Shown here in pieces: positions 34,170 through 46,743 of a DNA stretch of 64,000 nucleotides. This stretch comes from Calonectria ilicicola. Its lineage: Eukaryota; Ascomycota; Sordariomycetes; Hypocreales; Nectriaceae. The translations under genes and the position numbers were made by a program. The notes under the pieces were generated by a model, which made no database searches, was not told where the DNA came from, and saw nothing but the letters and a program-made list of their open reading frames with translations. Within the stretch, counting starts at the first letter, position 1; every line of letters starts with the position of its first letter. The DNA lies in NCBI GenBank assembly GCA_020809705.1, contig CP085828.1:1054001-1118000 (forward strand). The letters run 5' to 3'.

Positions 34170-35024
34170 ATGCAATTTGCCTCGCGATTATCGGGTCTGC
34201 GACCCCAAGGTCCACTCCTCTCTGCTGTTCCAAGACTCACGGTCCCTGTCGCCGCGCGACGACCTGGGCGCTGGGCCTCCCACGGCCTACGAGAAGATAG
34301 TCTCTCCCGCTCAGCCGCATTCCGTTACCAGCAACTTCACTCATCACCACCACTCTCCTTCTCACAAACGTCGCCCGTCATGTCGCCCTCGCTGGAGAGC
34401 CGCCTTTACTGTCCGGGACTCGAGCTGTATGCGCCGCAGACACCGGAGGGCGCTTTTGAAGGTGAAGTCGCCTTCTTCAATTCTGTCCCATGGACGTCCG
34501 CGCTGCTCTCAGCGCCTGGCGCAATCGCATTCCTACCGCCGTGTCGCAACACAATCACCGATAAGAACGACCAACTCTTTGGGCGCACACTCGCCAACGA
34601 CCGTTCAATAAGACACATGCTATGCGTCTTCAGCGCCCCCAGCCTTGAGGACGCCTTTAACCCAGACCGCTCCATTCTTGAGTCGGAGACGCTCCTCGCC
34701 GTGGGCGACGGAGTGAGTGGCCACCCCAACATTGTCCATGGAGGAATCGTGGCATCCATGATGGATGAAGCCATGGGCGCCATCTTTGATTTGAACATCA
34801 CTCTCAACAAGACGGCCAGGGCATTCCGAACCAGCAACGTGACTGGTGGCCTAAACGTGACCTATCTCAAACCCACGCCCACGAACAGCGTGTTTCGCAT
34901 TTCCACCAAAGTAGTGGAGCAAAACGATAGGAAAAGCAAAATCGAGTGTGAGCTCAAGGACGAAAACGGGGACGTGTTGGCGAAATGCTCAAGTCTATGG
35001 GTGGCAGTCAAGTCGAACCTGTAA
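34170..35024 (+). CDS. hotdog-fold thioesterase family protein, likely mitochondrial
   Basis: Intronless, 284 residues from ATG 34170 (MQFASRLSGLRPQGPLLSAV). The first 60 or so residues are rich in Arg, Ser and Ala without acids early on, as in a mitochondrial presequence. The hotdog domain covers the C-terminal half; HPNIVHGGIVASMMDEAMG is the signature helix of PaaI/THEM4-like acyl-CoA thioesterases (HGG plus the catalytic Asp/Glu region), and GGLNVTYLKPTPTNSVF is the typical beta strand. It probably hydrolyses acyl-CoA thioesters, chain length unknown. An internal Met (MSPSLES, about residue 71) could serve a cytosolic form. Confidence 0.88.
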   Translation: MQFASRLSGLRPQGPLLSAVPRLTVPVAARRPGRWASHGLREDSLSRSAAFRYQQLHSSPPLSFSQTSPVMSPSLESRLYCPGLELYAPQTPEGAFEGEVAFFNSVPWTSALLSAPGAIAFLPPCRNTITDKNDQLFGRTLANDRSIRHMLCVFSAPSLEDAFNPDRSILESETLLAVGDGVSGHPNIVHGGIVASMMDEAMGAIFDLNITLNKTARAFRTSNVTGGLNVTYLKPTPTNSVFRISTKVVEQNDRKSKIECELKDENGDVLAKCSSLWVAVKSNL

Positions 35025-35321
35025 AGGCAGGGGGGTATTTAGTAATGGAGAAATCTCGGCGTACACATCTTGGATAGATGGGGGACAAACCCTGGCTACA
35101 ACTAGAAACTAAAGGATAGGTAGACATTAAAAAGGCCTCTGGCGAGCGATAGATGTAATTGGCGACATTTAAAAAAAAGCAAGTATCATTGCGGCAAATG
35201 TAAAAGTTCCTAATCCGACCCATGGTATCTTTTTGCTGAAGCAATCCCTCTCATAACCCAAACAAAATCATTTCTTTTTCGGCCGTAACGATAAGCGGTG
35301 CTCGATGTTTGCCTCGAATCA

Positions 35322-37161
35322 TTATTTCCTGCCGCCAGGGAGCAGATTTTTTACGGCCTCCTTCATCTTTGAAGGGTCCTCCAGAGCATCGTAGGCGATT
35401 TCTCGCTTGCTCTTCTGTCCTTGCTCCCAACCAGCCTCGCGGTCGTCGAGTGCGCTCTCGGCCGAGCTGATGCTGCTCTGGCTCATGTTCATGACCATGT
35501 TGACCACTCTGCCCGACTTCTTCTTGTTCTCGCGCTGGGCCGTCTTCATGTCCTGCAGCTCCTCCTCTTCCCAATGCCTTGCCACAATGTGGAGCCCGGG
35601 AAAGTTGGCCTCGAGGAACTCTTTGAGGTAGGGAAGTACCGACTTGTCAGGTCGGTATGTACCCGAATCGTTGTCAATGTATAAGGTGTATGATGATGGG
35701 TCATGGGGTGTTTCAGACTGCTGCGACTCGCCCCTTCGCAAATCAGGAGTGATCTCATCGGTTGTTTGAGTGGACTGGGTGGGCTGTGTGGGCCGGTTGC
35801 TAGGGTTGGACTGTGAACTGCTTCTAGACCTGTGGTGGTGGTGCCTTCTTCGATGAATGAAAAACTCGCCTGAGCAAGCGATGTACGTTGCTACGTCCGA
35901 ATGCATGGTGTGCTTGCTCAACATGTCGATGCCAAACTCTTTACCGGTCTCGGTGAAGCGGAACATGCCGTCGAGAGTTAGAATGTAAGTAAAAGTTCGG
36001 GAGCCTTCGTCGAAATGGGCAAGCTTGAGAAATTGAATCGCGGCTTCTTCACTCCGGGGGGGAAAGCTGCCATATTCAGTGGATCGGTTGAAATTGTAGA
36101 CCCTGCGGTGCTGCTCGTGAAGAGCAGTGTTGATGAGTTTTCCTCGGAGGCCAGTGGATTTGTATACATTTGCAACAATGGGTCTGAACTCGAAATATCG
36201 ATGATAGAGAATTGGCGGGACAGGACCGGCCAGTTGCACTTCATTGGCTTGGAAACTAGAAAGCTGTTAGTGAAAATTCTGGGGTGCAGTTAAGTCGGGG
36301 TGACACTTACTCATATTTCTTCGTCTTTCGCTTCTTCTTTCCATTGGCCTGGACTTCCTCTTCGCGAGTGTCGTCCTCCTCATTCGCATTGACCTTGGTA
36401 CCGGCGAGGCGCCCAATCAGAGCGCTAAAGTGCTTGACATATGTCGTCGGGCCAACAGTGTACATCTGGGCGAATGGAGGGTCAGATTTGCCAAGCACCT
36501 CTATGCTGATGCGGACTTGAGGCGTCATGTTTGTGTCGCCGCTGAGTAGACATGTTACACCCTTGACGAAATAAGCCCGTTTGCTGCCCATGCGCTTCTT
36601 CACATTGTATTCCCTGTCCCCGGCGGCGGCGATAGGGGTAGTGTCGGAAACAGAGGGGACCCTAATAGTGACATTTCCCAGCCTATCATCAGCATCGGGG
36701 TAGTCTTCGTCATACAGGCGGCACTTGAGGGTGAAGCCTGTCGGGGGAACATTGGCGACAACCCATTCGTCGTCCCACACCGGCTCCGTAGTCCGTCGAA
36801 TGGTCGGTGTCCTGTGGGTCAGATCCGGGTCCTCCTTATGCCGCTTGGGCTGGGTGCCCTTGAGCGTGGCATGAATGAAAGGATCAGAAGATGCTGTCGC
36901 AAAGTCGGCTGGGGGAAGGTTGGTTGCGCTGTGGAAGATGAAGCGGACTGTGTATCCCTGGGGGGCGTCTGGCAGCGGCGTGGTATCGAAGCCTCCCTTG
37001 GGGCCTCTTGTGGCCGTCTTAATGCGATCCTTGAGGTCGGTGCCAATCCTTGAAGGCGGCCTGGGGAGCTTGTGATGGTGTTCCTTTTCGACGTCGCCCT
37101 GCACTTGGGCTTGGCCGTTGTTATGGCCGTTAGTGTGGCCGTTGGTGGGCTGGTCGCTCAT
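35322..37161 (-). CDS. C2-domain protein, fungal, function unknown
   Basis: Two exons, 37161-36311 and 36255-35322, with a 55-bp intron (GTAAGT...CTAG), encode 594 residues from MSDQPTNGHTNGHNNGQ. An upstream in-frame ATG at 37341 would add 60 low-complexity residues and is less likely. After a basic linker comes a C2-like beta sandwich (YTVRFIFHSATNLPPADFAT, SSDPFIHATLKG, PVWDDEWVVANVPPTGF, LYDEDYPDADDRLGNV); the Asp residues in these loops match Ca2+-binding positions, so lipid binding is plausible. The second half has no named domain that I recognise, with a His/Arg/Ser-rich segment (HRRRHHHHRSRSSSQS) and a basic C-terminus. Probably a membrane-associated cytosolic protein. Confidence 0.82.
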
Positions 37162-38442
37162 TGCGCGTGTCTGAGGTGTCGCGCAGCTAGATGGTTGAGT
37201 GCGCCTGGCAATTGGAGGTTGGCGGAAACGGGGCGAGGTAGTGTTTAAGAGTTTGGATTCAAGGTTGGGCCGCGCAGAAGGTTTGCAGCTGGTGCCGGCA
37301 GTGTTGGTTGGAGGTGCATGGGAGCTCAGCGGTAATTCCAAGGGAGACGATGCATACTAATAAACAAGCTAATGCTGAATATGCTTACCCAACCTGCTCA
37401 CATGGGTCGAGATTAGGACGAAGAAAAAAAACGACGGCCGCGTGTATTCACGAGCCACTTTTCGCATCTCGCCATTCAACCAGGCCAAGCCTTCCAGTTA
37501 GTGGATGGAGAACCGGCGGCATCCCCGTACAATGTGGCCGAGACTGGCCAAGGCTTGCGGCAGCCTTCTTGACGTCACCTTGCAATGGAGTCCGTGGAGC
37601 TCGCCCAACAACGACGGCATTGCGCGCCGCAAGGTGCTTTCTGAATCGGATCCAACGGCACTTCTAGTGTGCCAAGGCCCTGTCCAGAACGGGGTTTCGG
37701 GGGCCACAGCGGGAGCGGGAATGCGCTAGCACTCCGGCGCGACACCTGATTCAGGACGTGGCGACCCTACTTTTGGACCAAAGTCCTGATTCCGATTGAT
37801 TTGATGAATCGTACTTCTCACGTCACCATGCTCGCTCTCGCACTGGGGGATGATGGCAAGCCTCGTCCCCCCCCGCTTTCAGGCTACACGCGCCTGAAAA
37901 GAGACCCTGGCTCGCCGTTGCAAGGCGATGGCTGTGGAGCCCTATAATAGCAACCCGGAAAGGCTGTGATCCTGGTTCACAGCTCTGGTCCAAAGGCTGA
38001 ATGGTTCACCAGCTCTGTACTTTTGGGGTCTCAGCCACCCCAACCCCCCCACGTCAACCACGTCTATTGGCTACATCGCAACACTTGGCTCGGGACCCGG
38101 CAACAGCCTCGCTGCGCTATTGGTCGCATCGCTCTTGGGTAATTGCGTGTTCGGCTCGATCCATCATTCACAGACAAAAATGCAGAAATCTGCCTTGTAA
38201 ATTATAGTTGTTGGCCAAGCGCGCATAGACCATGCTTTAGCCGCCAAGAAGACGCCTAGAAAATTAGACGTGGCTCGAACTGCTCCCTTAGTCCGCTCCA
38301 AACTACGACTGAGCCAAACGATGGCCTCGATTCCTCGATAAACTCTTCCCAGTCCACACTGATTTCCTTTTCATCTCCGTGCTGTCACCGGCCCCTGGTA
38401 AACCTTTATTTTCACCTCGCTCTAGTTGATCAAGCTTCCTGA
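37162..38442. other. intergenic region
   Basis: Promoter side of the C2 gene (-) and 3' side of the TRI12-type pump (-). No supported gene. Confidence 0.4.
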
Positions 38443-40290
38443 TCAAGCTTCTTCAGCCCTGACCATCTTTTCGTCCCGCGAGCCCTTGTGGAGCGTCGAT
38501 GCCACCTTGCCTGTCAGTAGCGAGTCAACATTGGGCAGAAGCAGCGATGCAATTACGGCAACGCCCGAGAAGGCGATGCTCGTAAAAAAGACTGTTCGAT
38601 ATGCATCAGCGTTGGCTTCTTTGTAAGCCCTGACCCCCGCAGCTATGATGGCCTCCGTAACGCCAGGAACATCCCCATACCCTGTTCCGGCTGATAGGCT
38701 GGTGAGAAAATCTGACACGCTTGATGCCGGCAGCCCCGCCTTAATCAGGGCCTTTGGCACTTGTCTTGCAATCTCCTCGCCTAGGCGGTTGTTGAGAATG
38801 ACTGTGTAGACCGTGGAAGAAATGCATGATATGAAAAATCGGATTGACCCTGCCAGCCCAGACGCCGAGCCAAGTTTTGACTGGTCCCATGCCGAGATCG
38901 TCACGATTGTGATGGCAAGGGACTCTGCCCAGCCAATGAAGAATGTGCCAAGCGCTACAAATGTCGTGGCTCGGATCCTGCTATCCGGCGTCGATGTTGC
39001 GGTGGCACCAAAGAAGACACCACTCAGGGCCACTGTAATGACGCATTGCCATTTCAGGTTACCGATTGGCTTGGCAATCAGGCCTCCGATGATTTGGCCG
39101 ATAATGATGAACAGACCGACAAATGAAGAATACCACGCTGCTGTCATTGGGTCGTCGTTTTCGTAAAGCACCGTAACCATGGACGGCCACACGATGGCGA
39201 AGGCGTAATAGACGCTGGCGCCCAGACCCGATAGGATGGTTGCGGCGTTCCACCCATGATTCTTGAACAAGTGCATGGGTACCAGCGGCTCTTTGAGCTC
39301 AGCATACGATTCCCAGAGTGCAAATACAACAAGGCCAACAAACCCAGCCACGATGGCGCCAATTACATGCGCCGACTTCCAAGGGTATGCCTGGCCACCC
39401 CAGTTTAGACCCATCATCAGAACAAGCAAGCCCCCGGTATATACGCCGGTGCCAATGTAATCGAAGTTTTTCATGTACTTGACAACGCTTGCATTCTCCC
39501 CATGTTTCATGCGGAATGTGGGCGGGTGGTAAAAGAAGAACCAGCATAGGAAGCTAAGCGTATTCACACCGATCAGGATATAGTAAGGACCCCGCCATCT
39601 GACATCAGGATGGTACTGGAGAAATGAGCGCGAAGTAACGGGTGCGAGGCCCGATCCAGGGATTGTAAAGACGTAGCAAAAGGCGTTGCCGGCTAGCCGA
39701 TACTTCATCGGAATTAGTTCACCCATGACGTAGTAGTAGGAAAGCTGTGTCGCTGCCGCAATGCCAATGATGGTTGTCCCACCAATGAGCGAGTTGACGC
39801 TCTGAGCTGTTGCGCAGACGATAGATCCAATGATCCCAAGGGCCGCGCCTCCGACAAAAACCCAGCGGCGACCGAATATATCCGTGACGCGACCGATGAT
39901 GGTAAGTGTAACGGCCGAGGTAAGAGTATAAGTTAGGGCGACCCAGTTAATGTTCGCACTCTAAGTAATGTCAGAATATGTATCAAGTTTATATCATGGT
40001 GGCATTGGGAATTGTACCGGGCCAATATCATTGTTAATGATTGTCAAGATGGGTGCTGCATAACCGTAACCAGCGACACCAGCCATCAGACCAAGTCCAA
40101 TACCAGTCATCGAACCAATGAAGAATCGACTAGTAAAATATCCAGGAGGAAGCTCTTCTTCCTCGACCTCAAATGTGTTTTCATCATCTGAGGGATGTGT
40201 AGCGGTGTGCCCATGGTGGTGAGCTGCTTCTCTGTGTTCAATCTGGTCCTTCTCGCTCAGCTGGGAGCCTGCATCCCGCGGAGAAGACAT
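38443..40290 (-). CDS. MFS efflux pump of the TRI12 (trichothecene pump) family
   Basis: Two exons, 40290-40018 and 39960-38443, 596 residues, 57-bp intron. A hydrophilic His/acid-rich N-terminus (HREAAHHHGHTATHPSDDEN) precedes the first helix (FFIGSMTGIGLGLMAGVAG). VTDIFGRRWVFVGG is the MFS signature, and NINWVALTYTLTSAVTLTII and the later FDYIGTGVYTGGLLVLMMGL are characteristic of the 14-helix TRI12/siderophore-toxin pump group (DHA2-like). Members export secondary metabolites or siderophores from the cell. There is no biosynthetic cluster nearby, so the substrate cannot be named and no toxin production is implied. Confidence 0.9.
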
Positions 40291-41908
40291 GGCACCAGAT
40301 CTTCTTTTATTTTTATTTGCTTAAATAAAGAAAATGACGTAAAAATGCCACTCTGAAGCTCTAGGGAAACCATCGCTTTTGGGGCGGAGCCTTCAGTTTT
40401 TATCTGCCATCGAAATGGCCAAGAGTTCCGAACCACTGGATCAACATTTTTTGCTCGGTCAAACTGATCCGTAGCTAAATCTACTGTCTTGATCACATAA
40501 TTCGCTTAACCTGTGCCTGGCGCTGCAGAGATGTCAATCCTGCCTGGCCCAGGCACCGTGCTGGTGGCGTCGATGTACAGCGGTAGAGGTTTTCCGGTTC
40601 GCTGCTCATCGCTTCGCCCTGGCGGAACCCCACGGGGAAGGGGCCCACCGGGAGATGAGATCTGGGGAAATGTATGGATTCATGCATGATGACTGCCACC
40701 TGATGTTGTATTCATGCTGCCGTTGGTCAGGGTTCGGACACCGACAGGAACTCTGCATCGGGAGTAGATTTTTTGGGGGACTCGTCGTCATCAAGATCCG
40801 TAAGCCCGAATCCCAGCTGCCTTTTCTGAAGATGTTGAAAAAGTTTAAAAGAACGTTGCCGAACCCCTCAAGCAATAACAGACACGCAGTATCAAATGTC
40901 AGAGCCATGTCGTAACTTTACATTGGAAGTCCCGACTAGCCAGAGCCTCAAGCATTATCCTGCGTTACTAACGGTACATGTTTTCCATCCGAGTTACTAA
41001 AGAACTGAGGACAGTGACAATGCATACCTGATTGAGCCGTTAATGATTCATCTTGGAGGTGTCCATCGGCAGATACGGTGCCCAGGATCCAATCAGCTTC
41101 AATCAACCCTTGCACCCATAACAACGGGGGCTATGCTTGGCAGTTCCTGGAGGTCTAGAACCAAGTCTAAGTATACCTAGTGTATTATTGGAGGCCCAGT
41201 CGTTGGTGGTAACAGTTGGCCAAATGAAGTGCCAAGAACAACCCCAGCCTAGTTGTCACATGTGGCATGCACAAGGTGTCCTTTTGAAGGCATCCCTTCT
41301 CTCATGTGAAATAAGGGATAAGTAAATAATATATGAAGTCTCTTCTATAATTTCTCAGAAACGATCTTCTTTGTATTTCTGACAAGTGTGGGCATAGAAA
41401 CCACGGGGTTTTGCAACTCTGTAGCGACTTGATTGAAACGGAATCTTTGGAAATGTCTTTCCTTTGCACTACGGTAACGAACTAGGGAGATGCAATCATG
41501 GGGATCCAGTACTCCGTACTAAAATACCCGCTAGCTTAGGGCCCTGGTGTGAGAAATAGACCCAGCTGTGGTCTGCGGATAACTCTATCCACATCGCCAC
41601 ATCTTGAACCAACACAGACCTACAGTGCGCTATTTCCTCACTAAGACACTCGGGGAGTATGGCAAATTTAATGAAGTTTTACTTTGGTTCTATTCACAGA
41701 AATCTTAGGATAGGGTTGATTTGTTGGCGGGTTCAGCTGGATAACTCTGTCCAGCCTCGGTCTTGGTCGTCGCAAACTGGGAAAGAGTGGACTACGACAA
41801 AGGTCTAAAAGCCCGGCGGTAAATGACACTGTGATTAGAATAAAAAAAAATCAACCCTTTAGGGGAATTAGTCTAAATGTTTCATGTTGACTGACGCCTG
41901 AACTGGTC
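40291..41908. other. gene-poor region, proximal part
   Basis: 1.6 kb upstream of the TRI12-type pump. No gene recognised. Open frames such as 40606-40908 lack coding character. Confidence 0.4.
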
Positions 41909-42120
41909 TACAGTACATCCCCTGAAAGATTGTGTCCCAGTGACATTTTCAAATCAGGTGCTCCAGAACCTGACTGCTCAAAATATCAAGTTAACACTTA
42001 AAAATAAATAAATAATACTAATTGATTTTTTTTTTTAAATTTATATTTTCTTTCCCTACTAGACAGTCAAGAAATAGTAGAAATAGGTAGAGGGAACAAT
42101 CTTTCAAGGGTTGTACTGGA
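41909..42120. repeat. MITE-like inverted-repeat element, copy B
   Basis: Second copy of the element at 423-650. Left end TACAGTACATCCCCTGAAAG, reverse complement of right end TCCAGTACAACCCTTGAAAG. The inside is AT-rich (AAAATAAATAAATAATACTA) with a T run. Copy B looks closer to the ancestral state: it has CCTGACTGCTC where copy A has CTTGATTGCTC, i.e. two C-to-T differences in copy A. It lies in a 4.4-kb gene desert. Confidence 0.65.
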
Positions 42121-44743
42121 AATTGTGAGTGGCGGTGGAGCGGGGTGGTGGGACTTTGGACCGAGGTTCTAGGACTTGGCCACGGCTGTATGTATCAAAT
42201 CTAGGAAAATAGGAACCGTACTAGGAATTTCACCTCAAGTCCATCGGACTTTTCTTCCCAACGCTTCTACTCGTGTGGGTGGTAAGGAAAAGACAAACAG
42301 GAATTATTTGTGTGGCCAAACCTTCAACTATGAGACCGAATGCTCAAACGTTTAGCCACTACAGAACGACAAGTTGCCGACAGGCTCCTTGATAGCTCTG
42401 CCCAATACTATCTAGTACCTGCTAATGAATTGGTTTGGGCCATGGGTATAGTTGGCGCCCCGAGCTCATGTAACAGTACCTGATTATCGTACAGAACCTT
42501 TGCCCATTCCGACCAACTGCGTGTGTCCTCCACGACCTATTTTCGACAATCAACATATTAGAATGCACATAATGACCGCGGGTTTGATCAATCTACAAAA
42601 GTGCCCGATGCCTTTTTGACGGTACCATGGTCGCCTCGCCATTGCACTAGGGAACAAGATGTTCGACCTTTGACCAAACTCGCCGACTGGGCACCGAGAG
42701 TCAGTCAACCAGTCGCAATGATGGTTTCAGTGTCACTTTCGATCGCTGCGATGCCGTTACACTGGAAAAGTGCAATCGAGTCTTCCCGCTCCACGTGTTC
42801 GGCCCTGCATTTTGGTCAACGAATCATGACTCTTGTGGCTGCTCCCTCACATATGCAAGACATCACTATTGCGTTAAAATGGCAGACCGCTTGATTTGGA
42901 TCCCACGAGTTCATCACGGGGAGTTGGGGACAAATGCAGGAATGGTTGCACTCGCCGACATACGAAACCATTGTCTAGGATACCTGCTTGGTTCACAAAC
43001 AACTAGTAGATGATTGGATGGCACATTGCCTCATCATCGCGATCGCTGGTGATGGTAGCAACCCGGCGATGTTACAAAACCACGAGCGAGACAAACTTGC
43101 AACACATTCCCTTGCATAGTGGCTCAGCGAGCCATGGATGTTGTGGCTGCCTCTTGGCGGCGGCTAGCCCACGCATCACTACTAAGAACGGATTCGTAAA
43201 ACAAGAGGCCATTGCTGAACGTCCCAATTAGAGCCACTCGAATGCATTGTACTGAGCCACAAAAGGCAAAGCAGTCTGAGAACAGTGCTTTATCCGAGAA
43301 TGCGGTGAGTGTGTGGCTTGGAACGTGGAGGACATTGATTGTACGGCTTGTTGGCTGTGGCCTGCCACGCTCAGATGGCCGAATGAGCAAGCAGCAGAGA
43401 TTGACGAGGGCGTAAAGGTGAGATGCCGCGACCCCGATCTGCACAACGCCTTTTACGATCGACAAAACAAATAGTTGGTTCCAGCAGTAGGGACCAGCTG
43501 CGGGGGCCCACAGACATGTCACAGCGAGGGCAGTGCCGGGTCAACAGCAGGTTGGGACAACTTGGAGCGGGGTTCGTGTTGGAGCGGGGATGCGTCAGAT
43601 GTGACGCATCATGTCCAATTGTCTCGCATTGTCCTGAGTCTAAAAGGGCCAAGAGCTGAGTCTATATTCTGAGGAGAGTGTGTTGAGAAGAGGAAGGGAT
43701 GGATCAACGGGGCTCGTTTGATTTGGCGCGTTCCGAAGCGACAGAGACGGGTGTGGATTGTAAGACGAGGACCATGCCCGTGAGAGCAGACCAAAATGCA
43801 AATATCAGGCGACAAAAGGCGCAATTTGTCTCGCCTGGAATGACCAAATCAGGGTTTGTTTTGATTCGTTTCAATTCTTGTTTATTCTTTGTCCCTGTCT
43901 CTGGCTCTCTGGGCCGGGAGCTGTCGGATGGGTCGGCCTGAAGCGAGGAGGCGGCCCAGTACCTAGGCAATCACTTAATGCACGGCAGTGGTTAGATGCG
44001 TAGTTTATTGCCAACACTAGACGAAACGGGGGATCCGGCGCAGACCGTAGGCCCGTAGGCACACACGGGGTGCTCTGGGTGCTAATTATAGGCGGCCATG
44101 TGCGGTTGCGTAACCGCGACTAAGCTGTTCGCGTGCATCTTCGTGTGCGTCGATGGTTTGTTTGGTTAGGCGGGGGGAGCTGATGCCATCCCCCATGCCC
44201 CCATACCCCCTCCTCAACGGTATGCCATGGAAGCTCAACGTTCGCGTACAGCGGCGAAGACTGGCAAAAATAGCCTCGAGCGAGCTTGAGGAACAGGAGC
44301 GGTGACCTCTACCCCTCGCTAAGGTACCCGGTACGCATTGATGCGTCCAATTGGCGCAGGTCGATGCGGTCGCAGGCACATCAGGTCGAGCTTCTTCCTT
44401 CTGCTTCTGCCCCTCGTCATCCCAAGTGGGCCCGAGCTCGGCCCTGATTGGCATCTGTCGTCATCGCGCAACCTGCTAGAGCTCCTCCGCCCCTCAGAGT
44501 GCCCCGCCGTCGATCCAGAGTGCCCCGCCATCTGCCATCCAGCGTCCACCCAGCGTTCAGGAGCTGTGAGGCACAAGCACGGCACAAGCACGGCAGCAAA
44601 AGCTTCCAAACACAGGTTGACGAATATTAAAGCTCGGCCCCATCCGCCCCTCCCCGTCGAGATCTTTCTTCTCTTTCATCCACTCCACACAGCCAAAAAC
44701 ACCAATCACCACCACCACCACCACCACTAAAACATCAGTCATC
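42121..44743. other. gene-poor region, distal part, and FKBP12 promoter
   Basis: 2.6 kb with no supported gene. Frames at 42601-43522 lack recognisable features. The last few hundred bases should be the FKBP12 promoter and its CACCAC-repeat leader (44705-44727). Confidence 0.4.
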
Positions 44744-45558
44744 ATGGGTGTCGAGAAGCAACTCCTCGCAGCTGGCTCTGGTCCCCTCGCTAGAGTGGGC
44801 CAGACCGTCACCATTGCCTACACTGGCTGGCTCAAGGACACCAGCAAGCCTGATAACAAGGGCGAGAAGTATGAACCCACTGCTCTTAGCTGCTTTGCTG
44901 ATGACTGACCATTTACCCTAGGTTCGACTCCTCCCTCGACCGCAACGACGATTTCGTTGTCCCGATTGGAGTCGGAAGAGTTATCAAGGGTATCTAGATC
45001 CGCCCATACTGGCCTCCATGATCAGACTTTCTAACTTTCCTAGGCTGGGATGAGGGTGTCACCCAAATGAACGTTGGCGAGAAGGCCCGCCTCCACATCA
45101 CCAGGTATGCCATCACCGTCGCATAATCCCTCCTACCCTTAGGGAAGCACACCTTGGCTGACATTGAAATCTCTAGCGACTATGCCTACGGCGCAAGGTA
45201 AGATCTCCCCACTTCGCATCCTCCTATTGCAGCCCAATTGCAGCACGCCGCTCTGCAATCGTGGTCCTCCATCCCCGCTTCGACACGCCTCGGTTTACCG
45301 AAATGGCTCAGCAACCATCAAAGAGTTCACCCTCAACGATAGCTGTTCATAATATCGATACATCTAAACTTATCCACGGGGAAATTGTAAAATACGCGTG
45401 GAATATTTACTGACACTGTTCTCTATAGGGGATTCCCCCCTGTCATTCCCCCCTCCGCTGACCTCATCTTGTAAGATTATTCCTCCCATCTCGAATACCA
45501 AAAAAGACCACAACGCTAACCTCATCAAAGCGATGTCGAGCTCAAGGCAGCCCGATAA
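44744..45558 (+). CDS. FKBP12-type peptidyl-prolyl isomerase
   Basis: Six exons (44744-44868, 44922-44989, 45044-45104, 45177-45197, 45429-45470, 45531-45558), 114 residues, the usual length for fungal FKBP12. The fourth exon is only 21 bases and the intron after it is 231 bp. Splicing gives TVTIAYTGWLKD, KFDSSLDRNDDF, VGRVIKGWDEGV, SDYAYGARGFPP and ADLIFDVELKAAR. The residues that form the active site and the FK506/rapamycin pocket (the Tyr, Phe-Asp, Phe, Val-Ile, Trp, Tyr and Phe positions) are all present. It is a cytosolic prolyl isomerase and, by family knowledge, the receptor through which FK506 and rapamycin act on calcineurin and TOR. Because of its many small exons it is easy to miss. 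Confidence 0.93.
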
Positions 45559-46743
45559 TTGATTCCTACACGCTGTAGCTGCTGTTTAATTGCTCTGCAT
45601 TTTAAAAGGAAAGGATATTTGGATATTCTTTCCCAGGGTTCACAGTTTTGAGGGTTCCTTTCCAGGACACTGGGATCTGCTTCTGATGATACCCTCAATG
45701 TACCGATAGGGGCAACAATTCAGTCAGATAAATAAAAAAAAAGTAAACGATGCCATATTCACTCAGATCATACATAACGAAGGATGCCATAAAAAGTGGG
45801 CTATGCCCAAGCCCACTTCCTATTGCTTGAAGCCTGCTACTTCTTTCTTCTTGAATCATGTGAACGGCCTGATTATTGGACACCCTCATAGCGTACGTTA
45901 GCTGCAGCTGTCTTGGTGTCGTCTGCAATCGATTGAGGTCTGTCATTGTGACTCTCCTAAGCGTTTTACGTGCTCTTATTCGCATGTAGGTAGTCTTTTA
46001 GTCCAGTAGTAGTTGCACGAAACTTTCAAAAATGAGGTTATATGCGCAGAACTCAGGCATGAGAGGTCTAAATAATGAAAGATTCATCAGCTATATCACT
46101 GAAGATCAAGGCAAATAAAATATAATATCCTTTACTTGAATCGCTTGAAGATTCTTCACGTCTGTGGGCTATACGCTAATAAACACCAAGTCTCCGGGCG
46201 TGCACAAATACGTTTGGGTAGGTGCACACATAAAAACTTGGATTTAATACCAAGACAAAAAAATTAAAATAAATAAATAATTTTACATATTTATAAAATT
46301 ATTTAGGATAAAATAAATCAAGGCTTTAGCATCTTCTTCAGACTATCTCAGGAATTCCCTAGAAAGGCCCTAGGCATGTAGATTTTCTATGCATCTAGCA
46401 AAACGTATGTTCCCGCACAGGAAGATTCTAAATATGTACCAGAGTTTTATAAGAATGGCTTTCCTAGCGGGCAAAGCGCAGTCCAAAACAGCCCCCCTCA
46501 GACAACAATCTAAGTAGTCTCTTGTCCGACCCTTTAGCTAATAGCTATATACTGCATCCAGCAAAATACATATGTACGCGCAAGAACGTTCATTAAATAT
46601 CAATGGTCAATTGAGAGTAAAATGAGGGTGTTTTGTGTTCATCCGGTAAGGACTAACTAACTAACTACTTGTTCGGTAAAGACTGACTAACTAGCTTGAT
46701 ACTGTTCCTCCTGCGCATCTCCAATCTAGGTCTTCCATCTAAA
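45559..46743. other. intergenic with AT-rich patch and degenerate duplication
   Basis: No supported gene. A 96-codon minus frame (45695-45985) was not accepted. There is an AT-rich patch at about 46255-46320. Two blocks resemble each other: about 46389-46440 (TATGCATCTAGCAAAACGTA) and about 46551-46605 (TACTGCATCCAGCAAAATAC), an old duplication about 160 bp apart. Short ACTAACTAACTA repeats lie near 46655. Confidence 0.4.

Noticed and set aside
38443..40290. A toxin biosynthesis cluster around the TRI12-type pump
   Set aside because: The pump family is broad and no synthase, terpene cyclase or P450 gene is nearby.
45695..45985. 96-codon minus-strand frame
   Set aside because: Faint resemblance to fungal membrane-protein fragments but too weak, and it ends in AT-rich chance sequence.
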